From Desmodesmus armatus (Eukaryota > Chlorophyta > Chlorophyceae > Sphaeropleales > Scenedesmaceae): a stretch of 64,000 nucleotides of DNA. The notes below the pieces were generated by a model. It saw only the letters and a list, made by a program, of their open reading frames with translations. It had not been told where the DNA came from and made no database searches. Made by a program: the position numbers and the translations under genes. Where the stretch lies: positions 5,001-69,000 of the forward strand of contig VIIQ02000899.1 in assembly GCA_007449985.2 (NCBI GenBank), read 5' to 3'. Positions 1-10,900 of this stretch are shown piece after piece; within the stretch, counting starts at the first letter, position 1; each line of letters begins with the position of its first letter.

Positions 1-147
1 ATATGTTGAAATGGTCATGCAACCCAGAACTTACACAACATGTTAAATTTACATGTGGCGTGTAAGTTGCCACATGTTTGAATTTACAGGAATATGACAC
101 AAGTCCATAGTTTGATTGATTGTTGAACTTATTCCTTTTTGCTTCAG

Positions 148-231
148 GCCCGCCGCTGGGTGAGGGAGGCAGTTGAGAGTGGGAAGTACCAACCCAAGCT
201 CATCATGGCAACAGCAGCAGCAGCAGTTTGA
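148..231 (+). CDS. Terminal exon of an unidentified gene (partial)
   Basis: A pyrimidine-rich tract ending in gcttcag at 147 is followed by 27 codons in phase 0 that read ARRWVREAVESGKYQPKLIM, then a short Ala run, and stop at TGA 229-231. The charged, non-repetitive first 20 residues and the good acceptor suggest the last exon of a gene whose other exons lie left of the window. Bases 1-147 would then be intron. The CAG-rich stretch after the stop (to about 310) would be 3' UTR. No family was recognised. A chance ORF after an AG cannot be excluded. Confidence 0.4.
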   Translation, partial: ARRWVREAVESGKYQPKLIMATAAAAV

Positions 232-2640
232 AACTGTGGCAGCAGCAGCAGCAGCATTGCGAAGGCAGCATTGCAAAGCTCCAGCAGCAGCAGTGGTTGG
301 GCGCAGGAGCAGCAGCATCAGTAACGGCAGCGGCAGCACATGCAGTTATGGCTGGGGGTGGTTCCCAGAGAGACCCCAACCAGCAGCATGCGCATGTTGC
401 AAGAGGCTTTGAGTTGGGAGCCTGAGCAGTGCCCCCACCCCTGAGTGTGTGAGTGTGATTGGTTTGTGACACCTGACCCTTGACACGGCGGGTCAGTGCA
501 GAAGATTTTGAATGGGTTTGGTTGCTGTAACGTTTGGTTGGCATGCCTGATGATGGTTTTGATACTTGGGGTGGCCCACAGGGGATCCATTGCACCAAGG
601 ATGCCCAGTACTCTCGTTTTGGTCGTATATTGACTGACACTGTGAGCACCCATGCAACGCACACCACGATGGCTGGTCCACCGCTGCTGTTGACTTGCCA
701 GAATTTGAAAAGTTGGGGGAGGGATACACAGGTGTGGAGATGATGCAACGTACAGTTGGGTACACTGTAAACTGTAGGGTCAAAAGTGCGGGGATAACTT
801 CTGCTAGGAGTGACAGTGGCTGAGGCAGTTTCTTATGCATCTGTGCTTGCAACGCTGTTGGACGGCAGCAGAGGCCGTCAGGCCCTGCAATTGTCATGAG
901 AATTTGTCAGTCTGTCAGTCTTTCTGCACGTGTCTGCGCTTTTGTATTGATCGTTGTTTCCAATGGCACCCGTGTGGCTGATGACTCAGCTGTTGCCCTG
1001 ATTCATGAGCTGCTGCCCATTCAGTCCCTATCACGTGGTCCCTATGCGTCCAATTGGAGCAGCAAAGCTCACAAATTACCACATGCTGCAATCAATACAT
1101 CATCAATGAAATGCAAACCCTGACCCCTGATTGCCTGCCCACCACATGTGGTAGCAGTAAACATATACAGCGAAATGATGTGGCCCCACACCCACAAACA
1201 TATGGGGTACGTTAGTAAGCCCTCTGGGCACCCTCATGAGCCCCTAGCTCGCTGGCTAGTGCCAAGGTTGGGACTCTGTCCCCAATACTGTACTGTACTG
1301 TACTGTGAACTGCACTGTGTACTGTACTGGGTATGCTACTACTACATCCCTGCTTTGGGGCCACCTTGTATCCCCAGTGTACGCCGTGTAGTAAAACAGC
1401 CATGTATTCACGGGCGCTACATCGACCCGTACACGGGCAGGGCCGGCGGGTGTACGGCCAGTGTATACACGGTGCCGTGTATACATCGGTGTACACGGCA
1501 TCTATGCGGCGCGGTGTAAACGGGGTGTACACGGGCGCCGTGTACAGCCCGCTGACGGCCCAAATAGACGTCGCGCTTCTGTATCAGCACACGTTCCTTT
1601 CATCCACACGCTTGTTCGGAAGAATGCTGTTGACGGAGAATGCGCCAGCAGTCAGCCCGGTCAGCCGATGTGCTTTGGACGACACCCAGCTACGCTGCTT
1701 GGCAGCGTAGATCCAACACAATGCCTCAAAGATTGCGGAAGATGCTATTCTGGAGCCTCGGACAACGGTGAGGGGCTCTCACTGGCAGGAATCTGCAGGT
1801 TGGTGATTTGCAAGTGGAACAACCACAGCACAGATGCAGCTGCATTGCACTGCATATGCATGGGCCACAGCACAGTTGTGAGTACTGCATTGAATCGATT
1901 GTAGCACAGCAGCAGCTGTGCAGGTCTGTGCTGGTCAGGCATCATGCAAGCACGCTTGCAGCAGATCTGCTGCGCAGCAGACATGCACGTATGCCAGCTG
2001 CTACTGGCACATGCCCTTACACGCTTGCATGTGTTGTTTTTGCAAGCAGCTGCTACCAGTTGGCATGCAATCCTGATCCCACGTCCCATCAATGCAGGCT
2101 TGGTCAAGAAGAGACGATCTGTACTCTGTGAGGTCCCCCACACCTACATGGGCAGCAGACTGGCAGGTGACAGGCAAGCGACCATGCACCTGCAGCAGGG
2201 ATCAACTGAAGCAAGTCTGCCTACTGCTGTGGGCTGGGCGGCTTGGCCTGCTGTGATCCAGGCTGGATGAGCGCAGCATAGGTGAGTGAGCTGATGTTTT
2301 GCAGGTACTGCCTTCACGCTGATTTGGCTTCGAGACCAGCTCACAAGGTCGCCTTACTCTCCCCACCATCCAACCACCAGGGCGTGTCAGGCCATCTCAG
2401 GCCATGCCATGCTGTGCTGCGCGGTGTAGTTGACCCCAGCGACCCCAGCAATTGCCTTGTGGTGCGCAGTGCAACCGTTGATCTCTTCTGGCATCCATAA
2501 GGCATGCAATACAGTCAGGCACACATCACCACCTGTGCCTTGACATGCTCTCACGCAGCAAGCTGTTACTGTTACTTGGTGAAGTTACCTTCCTAACAGT
2601 GACATACACATGCAGCTTACACAAGTGTTGTCTGCATGGA
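232..2640. other. No gene recognised; CAG-rich and GTGTACAC-rich DNA
   Basis: No ORF here shows splice-consistent, protein-like composition. The stretch contains CAG runs (205-310), a tgtactgtactg microrepeat near 1288-1312, and a dense cluster of gtgtacacgg-like palindromic words (1375-1556), listed separately. Confidence 0.4.
1375..1556. repeat. Cluster of GTGTACAC/CCGTGTAC palindromic words
   Basis: Within 180 bp the words cgtgtac, gtgtacac, gtatacac and their complements recur about a dozen times. Most are flanked by CGG or CCG, giving imperfect palindromes such as ggtgtacacgg. A second cluster with the same vocabulary lies at 4394-4605. It is not a regular tandem array because spacing varies. 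Function is unknown. Confidence 0.6.
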
Positions 2641-2643
2641 CAG

Positions 2644-2865
2644 GGGACAAGTAGCTTGGCAAGGAGGACTCAGACAAGGCCGGCGAGGGCAAGGAGGACT
2701 CAGACAAGGCTGGCGGGGGCAAGTAGGACTCAGACAAGGCCGGCGAGGGCAAGGAGGACTCAGACAAGGCCGGCGAGGGCAAGGAGGACTCAGACAAGGC
2801 CGGCGAGGGCAAGGAGGACTCAGACAAGGCCGGCGAGGGCAAGGAGGACTCAGGCAAGGCGGGAC
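2644..2865 (+). repeat. 30-bp minisatellite, about 7 copies
   Basis: A 30-bp unit (aggactcagacaaggccggcg followed by agggcaagg) repeats about seven times with few substitutions. In one plus-strand frame it encodes the decapeptide KEDSDKAGEG, typical of a hydrophilic protein repeat. The third copy carries a G-to-T change that turns GAG into TAG in that frame. The other frames give Arg/Gly-rich or Ser/Leu/Pro-rich peptides. Confidence 0.85.
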
Positions 2866-2984
2866 AGGGCAGCAGTGGTGGCAGCACTTCAGGGCCCGCC
2901 ACCTGGGCGGGCGAACAGTGGCTGTCTGTGCTGCTTGTGGTGCACAACAAGCTGTCAACGGGGAGCTGACGACCTCCGCACCCC

Positions 2985-3610
2985 AGCTCAAGAAGGACAA
3001 CAAGGGCAAGCAGATCAAGGCCAAGGTGGCCATCAGCAAGAGCGAGGTTGCCTTCGCCTTCTGGCAGGTAACCAGCAGTACATGCAGGCTGGTCATGTCA
3101 AAGGGGTTTTGACATGTCAGATCAACATGATAGCTGCCCTGTCCATGTGTCTTGCCTGTAGCCACCAGTTGTGTATCTGTGCGGATCGACCACACAACTG
3201 AGCCAACAGCTACCCAGCAGCGCCGAGCAGCACCATGCAGCAGCCCTGCAAGGGGTTGGAAAACATGTCGTCACAGAAAGTCAGCGTGGGACTCAGCCAA
3301 CAGACAGTATGACACCGTCTCACTCCAGGTTGCTGCCTGCCCTGTCCTTTATGCAGCTGAGGCGCTGGCTGAAGGGGGATCAGGAGGTGGGCGGCGGCAA
3401 ACAGCAGAAGATAGCCCACCTCAAGCACGCCCGCGAGTACGCAGCAGCACTGAACGAGGTGGAGGCAGCGGTCAAGGAGTCCACCTGCAAGCTGACTAAG
3501 GTGGTCTCCTGAGCTGAGCCGGGCAAGGCCAAGAAGTACAAGAACCTCGGCCTGACAGCAAGCATCTCCAGCGTCGTCGACAGCTTGGAGCTCCACAACA
3601 CTGTGTAAAT
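2985..3610 (+). pseudogene. Possible pseudogene (or recoded gene) encoding a Lys-rich protein
   Basis: Two segments look coding. The first (about 2989-3067) reads KKDNKGKQIKAKVAISK and further, and ends at a CAG|gtaacc donor. The second begins after tttatgcag at 3356 and reads LRRWLKGDQEV, then a Lys/Ala/Glu-rich helix. It meets an in-frame TGA at 3510-3512, yet the same frame continues for 32 more protein-like codons (AEPGKAKKYKNLGL and on) to TAA at 3606-3608. Together with the TAG inside the upstream KEDSDKAGEG repeat, this suggests a gene losing function. A UGA recoded as selenocysteine is the alternative, since green algae do make selenoproteins. The family was not recognised. Confidence 0.35.
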
Positions 3611-3611
3611 G

Positions 3612-5131
3612 CATGGGGGCTAGCCGGCTGATGGGGGGGGGGTGCAGGTTGGCAGGGATGGTGGACTATGTGAGGTTTGGTTGAGAGGGGCCCTTTCAGG
3701 GCTTGGTACGCCATGGATGTTTGTTGAAATTGTGCCCAGTCACTGGAAACATATGGTATGTTTTCAGCAGCGCTTGAGGTTTGCGGTCAGAGCATTCCGG
3801 GGTGGGTTTGTAACAGTTGCTGCATCTGCCATGCGGCCAGTTGGCTTAGATGTTGTGGGGGTTCACGTGTATGTCCTGTGCACAACAGCAGCAGCAGAAT
3901 GCTGCCACTGTCGTCAAAAGCAGTGGTGTGTGATGTGGCCAGAGTTAAGGAATTCTACAGCTGCCAGTGGGGTGAGGCTGTGCGATCACATGTGTTGTGT
4001 AGGTGACTTGTGTGGCATTACATTGATGCCTGTGGCTTGAGCCTCGCTGAGGGGGGGTGCCTGCCTGGCAATTGCACTTCAACACTGACTCTTGGAGCTT
4101 TAGTCATGTCTGCGGCCACACTGCACAAAGCCCAGGCGGGTAGTGGTGACCATCTGTGCTTCAGGATCTTTCTCAGTACCCCTGCAAACCGCTGTTTGCA
4201 CTAGCCATTTACAACCGTGTGTCATTCACGCAACAGCAGGAAGGGTCTGGGGCGCCTGAGCAGTACAAAGGGAAAAATACAGTCAGCATATGAAACAAGC
4301 AAACTGCCAACTCCAATGTGAGACAGCAGGCAGCACACAGAGGCCAAAAAACACACAGCAGTGCAACTGTCATGCATGCCAGCAATAGAAGCCATGTATA
4401 CACGGCAAACACACTCCGTACATGGCCCATGTAGCGCAGTGCTGGCGTCCCGTGTACGTCCCGTGTATCAAACGGCCTCCGTGTATCGCGATGTACGGTC
4501 GCTGGTACACGGACCGTGCACCGCCGTGTATCCACGGGCCGTGTAGGGCCGTTAGACCGTTCCGTTGACAGGCTCTGTAAACGGACCGTGTACAGACGAC
4601 GCGTACATCTGTTGGATACAAGGCCCCCAAAAACAGGGACGTTCTAGCCTGCTGTGGCCATTGCTGCCAACACAGGGATACAGGAGCGGCTGCCAAAAAG
4701 TCCGACAATATGCTGCTGCTGCTGCTGGTGCTCAGGCTCAGGCTCAGAGCCAGCATACTTTCATTGATGCACAGAACTGACTGGTGTACGGAGCACAGCG
4801 TCAACGATCGCACCACCACCAGATGCACAAAAACACAACTGTGCCACTCCTCACATGACCATGCACACGATGCGTTTGTTGAGAGGCTCGTTTGTTGGTC
4901 AAAGTGACCCATTACCCACACAAGTAGCACAGAGCTGACCAGTCAGCTAAGACACAAGGTGCTACACAAAGAACGGGCGTGAATCACGAAACCCAGCAAT
5001 CAGTGAAGCCCGCACACAACGCTGGGCCCCAGGGTTTTTGACAAAACCACCACGTGGGTCAATAAACCCTCACCGACAGCTGCGAACGGGGTTCAGCATC
5101 ACCGTCACATGGGTCCCTGAAGGCTAAACCC
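3612..5131. other. No gene recognised; contains second GTGTAC-word cluster
   Basis: ORFs here are short and lack splice-consistent structure. The only clear structure is the palindromic-word cluster at 4394-4605 (gtatacacgg, cgtgtacgtcc, ggaccgtgtac), matching that at 1375-1556. The right part would hold the 3' UTR of the minus-strand Cys-repeat gene ending at 5132. Confidence 0.4.
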
Positions 5132-6128
5132 TCATGCCAGCAGGTGCCTCTTGCCAGACGAGGTTGAACACTTGCCGTTCACGCAGTTCAGACCCTTCTG
5201 GCAGCAGAGGCCAGCTGACGGGTTGCAGTCAAAGTTGGACCCTGGCTGGTACTTGGTGCAGGCTGGGCTTGGCTTGGTGTTATCACCAGCGCTGCTGGGA
5301 ACCGTGCACTTGCCGCTGACACAGTCAAGACCCTTCTGACAGCACAGGCCGGCAGAGGGGTTGCAGTCAAAGTTGGATCCTGGCTGGTATTTGGTGCAGA
5401 CGGGGGCGGGCTTGGTGTTGTCACCAGCGCTGCTGCCAGGCTTGCACTTGCCGCTCACACAGTCGAGGCCCTTCTGACAGCACAGACCGGCGGACGGGTT
5501 GCAGTCGAAGTTGGATCCTGGCTGATACTTGGTGCAGGCTGCAGGACAGGGGCAGGGCAACACAGCAGGGGGATGCTGGGAATCTTGCCTCCTTTGCCGA
5601 CGCTGATAGCCACGCTGCAGGGTGGAAGATGCACCTACTACACTGCTTCATGCTGTGATGCTGGTTAGCTCCGTTGAAAGGCACTGTCGGTGCCAATCGA
5701 CCCACTGGCAAGGTGACACTGTGATCTTCGACGCCAACCGTCCTTCTGTTGATGCTCTGACGGGGCCAAAACTAAACAACATGGTTGCAGGTACAACTCA
5801 AGAGGTCAACTGGCGTCTACAGCTACAGTCACCACTGCACCCAGTGACCCCTCAAGCTGATCTCGTGAGGGCGCGTCTGCTCACACCCCCAGCCGGCTGC
5901 TGAACACACCAAGCTGGCAACAACGCATCTCAAAAAAAGCTATTCAGCTGCTAGGCGAGCACTCTGCAGCACTTTGTCGCCTCGTCATTTTACCTGCTCC
6001 TAGGCCAAGCATTGCATGCTGCTGCAAGGCTGCCTGGATCACCTCAAGCAGTTCTCAAACCTACCTTGAGCGTTTGCGACAGCCAAAGTAGCCAGTATGG
6101 CCAGGAGAACCAGTGGTGCGGTCTTCAT
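5132..6128 (-). CDS. Secreted protein of three knottin-like six-cysteine repeats
   Basis: Two exons on the minus strand (6128-6065 and 5538-5132) give 156 aa. Exon 1 encodes the signal peptide MKTAPLVLLAILATLAVANA and ends CAAG|gtaggt in phase 1. Exon 2 follows cctgcag and completes an Ala codon. The mature protein is three 46-aa repeats, almost identical in DNA as well as protein. Each begins CTKYQPGSNFD and has six cysteines spaced C-x10-C-x6-CC-x5-C-x4-C. Linkers are Ser/Gly/Asp/Thr/Pro-rich and the tail is SSGKRHLLA. A CC doublet flanked by paired single cysteines is the layout of inhibitor-cystine-knot (knottin) folds, although the 10- and 5-residue loops exceed the strict consensus. Signal peptide and disulfide-rich repeats imply secretion. 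The role is unknown (matrix, defence or inhibitor are all possible). Near-identity of repeats implies recent expansion or gene conversion. Confidence 0.75.
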
Positions 6129-6719
6129 CGTGACTGCCAGTGGACGACAGGCAAGCGATAGGCTGCGGTATTGGCTGAGGGCTGACACGACAGCTGTTTC
6201 AACTTTGAGGCTTTCGAGGCAGCCGATGTAGAGGAGCTGCATACTACATGTCACCGGGCGTGGGTTTAGGTTTGCGACAGGTGATTCAACCAGTAGTTGC
6301 CAACCAGTACAGTTCCGTTATGCCGTCGCCCGCACCGTGTTCCCCCTTTAACCTTGCATGCAGTGCATCGCGTTTGATTATTACAAAAGAGGCACCCGTG
6401 GACCATGCACCAGCAGCTGCAGTACGCACAATCCTTCAATCTGCAACCACCTCCGTATCATCAGAAACATAGCATATAATCTGCGCATGGGTGGCCAGCC
6501 ACGAAGCGCTCAAATGGGCTACTATGGGTGTGACAGAGAGTTGATGCCGATGTTCAGGTACCTGCCTGAATGTGTTCGGGGGACAGGTTGTGTGGGAAGC
6601 TACTGCCCACAGCATGCGCACAACAGTGTTGCAGCTCCATGCTTCTGTACCACATGTGGTGGGCATTTCTGTGTTGCTTTTGTGCCTCAAAAAATGCTGT
6701 ATTCATCTAGCATTGAAAG

Positions 6720-6757
<38 letters not shown>

Positions 6758-7568
6758 ACAGTAGTTCAGTCACACAGCTTTGTTGACGCTACTATGCGCA
6801 TTTTGCACAATTTGTCGTTTTGTTGGTACAATGCGCATTTCGTTGCCGGTACAGCATGCTGCGCCTTTACAATGAGGGTCTAGCAATGCACAACCCAGTA
6901 AGCTGCACACTTGAGGACAGCATGTGGTTAGACACATCTGACAGACAAAGCTCAACCGCAAACAGCAGCCGGCTGACAAAGAACAGCAGCCACAAAAGAC
7001 ACAATGACGTTTGATAATGATGTCTGCGGGTGTCATACAGCACCTGGCTGCGCAATAAATGGCTCCCTTATCACCCTCTCACAGGTGTGTGCACAGCAGA
7101 TGGCTGCCTATACACCCTGCACACCAGCATCTTCTGCACAACTTGATGTACCCCAAATGCTTTGGCGGTGGCTTACGCTCGTGCACAGGCCCAGACCAAT
7201 AACTGTAAGGGCTCAAAATGCCACAAGCGCCTTTCCTAATCAGCACTGCAGCCGTCGCACTTGGCAAAGAACTCCTGCAAGCAACCCAGCCAAAACAAAA
7301 CCAACAGCAGCTGGACAGAGAGTCCGCACAAGCGCAAAATAACGGGCGTGCTGCTGCCGACAGCACGCCTGCAGTCAACACAAGGTGTGAGTCAAGGCGC
7401 AGCGGGAATATAGTGTCATGGCGTTTCATGTGCACGGCCGCACCCCAACATTACAGTCAACCTGCACAAACCATCACCCAAAGCCACCAAAGGTGCTCAT
7501 CACACACATGCTGGGTGTGCTGTCTTTGAAGTAGTTGTGGTGCCTTATCAGCACTTCAATTTGTTTCC
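6129..7568. other. Intergenic; poly-C tract, no gene recognised
   Basis: Lies upstream of the Cys-repeat gene and downstream of the acyl-CoA oxidase gene (both minus). It holds a 36-base C homopolymer (6721-6756). No splice-consistent ORF was seen. Confidence 0.4.
6721..6756. repeat. Poly-C homopolymer (36 nt)
   Basis: An uninterrupted run of 36 C. Similar but shorter G or C runs occur near 26829, 41212, 41620, 45624, 47197 and 48009. Confidence 0.95.
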
Positions 7569-7674
7569 GGTGGGTAGGCCGGGATTCGAACCCGGATCTC
7601 TCCAGCATAAGCCAGATGCTTTCCCCATCAAGCAGCACTTTTATATTATCCATAACCACAAAATCAGCACCCAC
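7569..7674 (-). ncRNA. tRNA-like element (degenerate tRNA or SINE head)
   Basis: On the minus strand a perfect T-arm is visible: stem CCGGG/CCCGG around loop TTCGAAT, containing the B-box word GGTTCGAATCC. Its 3' side runs into TACCCAC, which pairs over 7 bp (one G-T) with GTGGGTG at 7674-7668, giving an acceptor-like stem. The 106-nt spacing and the interior do not fold into standard D and anticodon arms. There is a GCAT/ATGC hairpin with loop CTGGCTT. A working tRNA is therefore unlikely, and a tRNA-derived SINE or decayed tRNA gene fits better. Confidence 0.45.
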
Positions 7675-7947
7675 TCCTCTGGTGGAGGGGCGGTGCAAGC
7701 CACTGAGCGCAAAGGACATACCGCACCCCTACACCAAACACCACCACCTGCACACGCCCCATGTAAGGCAGCCCCATGTTGTTGTGCAGCTTGTTGACAC
7801 CCCGCAAACAAAAACCAGGCTCAGCTGCCTGGAACACCGCCACAAAGCACAACCAAGGCTAAAAAAAATGCTGTCCCTGCCACAGCCTACCACAACTGCT
7901 GACTCCCAGTTGGCACCTGCTGCTACACTGTCCCAACGTCAGTAGAC

Positions 7948-10900
7948 TCAATCATCGTTCATGCCCATGGTGCGCCAGTCGAAGGCAATCGGGGCCGCGA
8001 GCAGGTGGTCCGGAATGCCAAAAGCCGCGCACAGCGCCAGCCCAGGGCCAGCGCCACCCCCTCCCAGCTGCCTGCACGCCTGGTTCACAGCCGCACGCAG
8101 CGCAGCAGCGTCTGCGCCGGTCAGCACGCCAGCCGCAAGGTAGCTTGCGAGGTGGCGCTCCACCCGCGTGGCGCCAAACAGCTGCGCCAGCGCAGCCAGG
8201 CCAGCACGAGCCGCCGGCGGCGCTGCCTGCGCCTCCTGCAGCATAACCCCCATGCACCACCTCTCCGTGTGCGCCCAGCCAAGCTCTACCACGTAATCCA
8301 GGTTGTCCTCAAAGGCGGCCGCTGCGGCGGCTGCGGCGGCTGCCTGGCCGCCGGCGGCTGCGGCGGCTGCAGACGCCATGGCGGCGCGAATCTTGGACAG
8401 CAGCAGGGCTTCGTGTAGGGACAGTAGGGAGAGCAGCTGCTGGGGGGAGATGGTTTTGGAGCCCGCGAGGGCGACGCGCTGGCTGGGACCAGGCATGGGT
8501 GCTGCTGCTGCTGACTTGTCGTCCAGCAGGGCGCGGGCGACCTGCAGGCAGGACCAAAATCACAACAGCAACATGGTTTGAGTGCTGCAAGGTGCCGTTC
8601 ATGCTGCTGGGGGCTATCTACGCCTGGGATGATGACCGGTGAAGTCACACAACTACATTATATGACGCCACGCCCTTGCAGTACTGCTTGTCCAAGTCTG
8701 CCTCAACCCTGAACCTGCCTGTCAGCCCTGGCTAGCTCTGGAAAGACCAGCACCAGGCCCCACCTGCTGCATCATGACTGTGTTGTCTCCCTCAAAGGTG
8801 ACGTCAACATCCATGTCGGTCTTCATGGGACCAATCTTGTTGGCAGCAAGGAAGCCCATGCCGCCACAGCACTCCCTGCAGCACACACAGGACATGCCCT
8901 GAGACGATCTCTATTGATTGAACAAGTTGTGCAGAGCAACGGCTTGTGGCTAGCCTGAACACATGTGCATGTCTTACGGTGGTGGCGCATATGCATGCAT
9001 GTGGTCGCGACTGCGTGACAGGAACGGCAAGGCGCTGCACTCTGCCAACGACAGTTGTCCTGCCGGCAGTAGAAGGCCTCTTCAGCAACCTGTTGTCCTG
9101 AAAACTCTCAGCTAGAATCCCTGAATTGTAGCTATATGTTGCATACTATCTTCAAGCTGCGGCTGCCGACTGAGGAAGGAAAAGCAGCACGTGCGGTGGA
9201 CAGCAGGCATGCTTTCCATACGGCGCAGCCTGGCACTCCTTCCGCTCTCGCCTGCACTTCTGCAGAACCTCCACGCTGAAGCCCCCTCAGCAGACGCTGA
9301 ACAACCACAACTACATGCCATCTTATCACTGAGGCACAAATTTTAAGGTGTTTATTGCCAGTCTCACCTGCAGTTCTGCAGCACCTCCACCCGCGTCCAG
9401 GTTGCTGCAGCCTTGAGCCCACTGCTCAGCACGTGAACCTGCTTGGCGTCCGGCTGCGCTGCGAAGGCAATCGTCTGCAGCACCAGACACACAGCACACA
9501 GGCAGCCAGCAGTCCACGTGCAACATACAAGACGGACTCAAAGGGAAGCACACACAAGGGGCACAGACATGACAGGACAGGAATCAACACCAATGCCAGT
9601 GTTGGCTCCCACACCATATGGCTTGAGTGCACGCAGCGACGACATATGTGAGGGTTACAGTGCAACAAATCTGTACAGTCCGGGACACTGCAGACGGACT
9701 CGTGCGCAAGACTCAGCCCACTCGCCCCGCCTGACGCACGGCTTCAGCTGACTGCACATGCAAACTGCTCTGCGGCCTATCTTGGGCAGTTTGCCGCCCC
9801 CCTTTTCTGCCAGCGAACTGTGCTCAACACCCTGAGGTCAACAACCTGAAAAGCCTCAGCCTACCATGTGCTGCTTGAATCGCAGGTGCCACCCTAACTT
9901 ACTGCCTGCCAACTGCACTCGAACCATCAATGCCGTAGCGCAGTGGCTGCTAACTCCACTAAACCCTTCAACCCTACCTTGAGCTGTTTGAGTCCCAGAT
10001 GCAGTGCGTATGTTGCTGCCAGCCCTCAAGGGCCCAAGTTAAAGGCCATAGTGCAGGGGCTACTACATGCCCTTCAACTCCACTAAACCCTTCAACCCTA
10101 CCTTGAGCTGTTTGAGTCCCAGGTGCAGTGCGTATGTTGCTGCCAGCCCCGGCAGCAGCCTGCGCTGGTGGCTGAGGTAGTCCATGATCAGCTTGTCACC
10201 AAACTGCGGCCGCTGCGCTGAGTAGCGGATGGCGATGCTGCTGCCGATCATGCAGGCAGTCACTGCGCCCTGTAGGAAGGAAGCAATAAAACAGGCGGGA
10301 ACGTACGTGGTGAATGTGAGTAGCGGATGGCGATGCTGCTGCCAATCATGCACGCAGTCACAGCACCCTGTCGGACGAGGGACAAAAACAGCCAAGACGC
10401 ATGTTACATCTTTGCCAGAAAAGCTTTATGAGACAAACGGTGATGCGATGGTACAACGAAACTGTTTGTCTCTCCTCTTGTGTGCTGCTGTGCCCGCTGG
10501 AACCCTTCCCAAAACAGCATGCATACCTGACAAACAGTGCATGCATGATGCATGCCTGACAAACCTGCATGTCTACCCACCTGTGCTATGAGGATGCGGC
10601 CCATGGTGAGGTCATGATATGTTACATGCATACAACAGCAGCGGCCGCAGCAGCGGCAGCGGCAGCAGCAGCAGCAGCAGCAGCAGCTAACAAGCATGCC
10701 TGTCCACCCACCTGTGCTATCAGGATGCGGCCCATCGTGAGGCCTCCCACCATGGTGCCAAACCGGCCCGATACAGTGGGGATGGGACTGCTGTAGCGGC
10801 CTGACTCATCAACTGACGCATACCTGCAGGGTGAAGGGGTGACACAGGGAAGAAGACACAGCATGTCGATGCTTGCAGTTGTGAGCGTTTCAATGTCATT

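Noticed and set aside
2585..3195. Minus-strand and alternate-frame ORFs across the 30-bp repeat
   Set aside because: Long only because a 30-bp repeat keeps several frames open. Composition is not protein-like outside the repeat.
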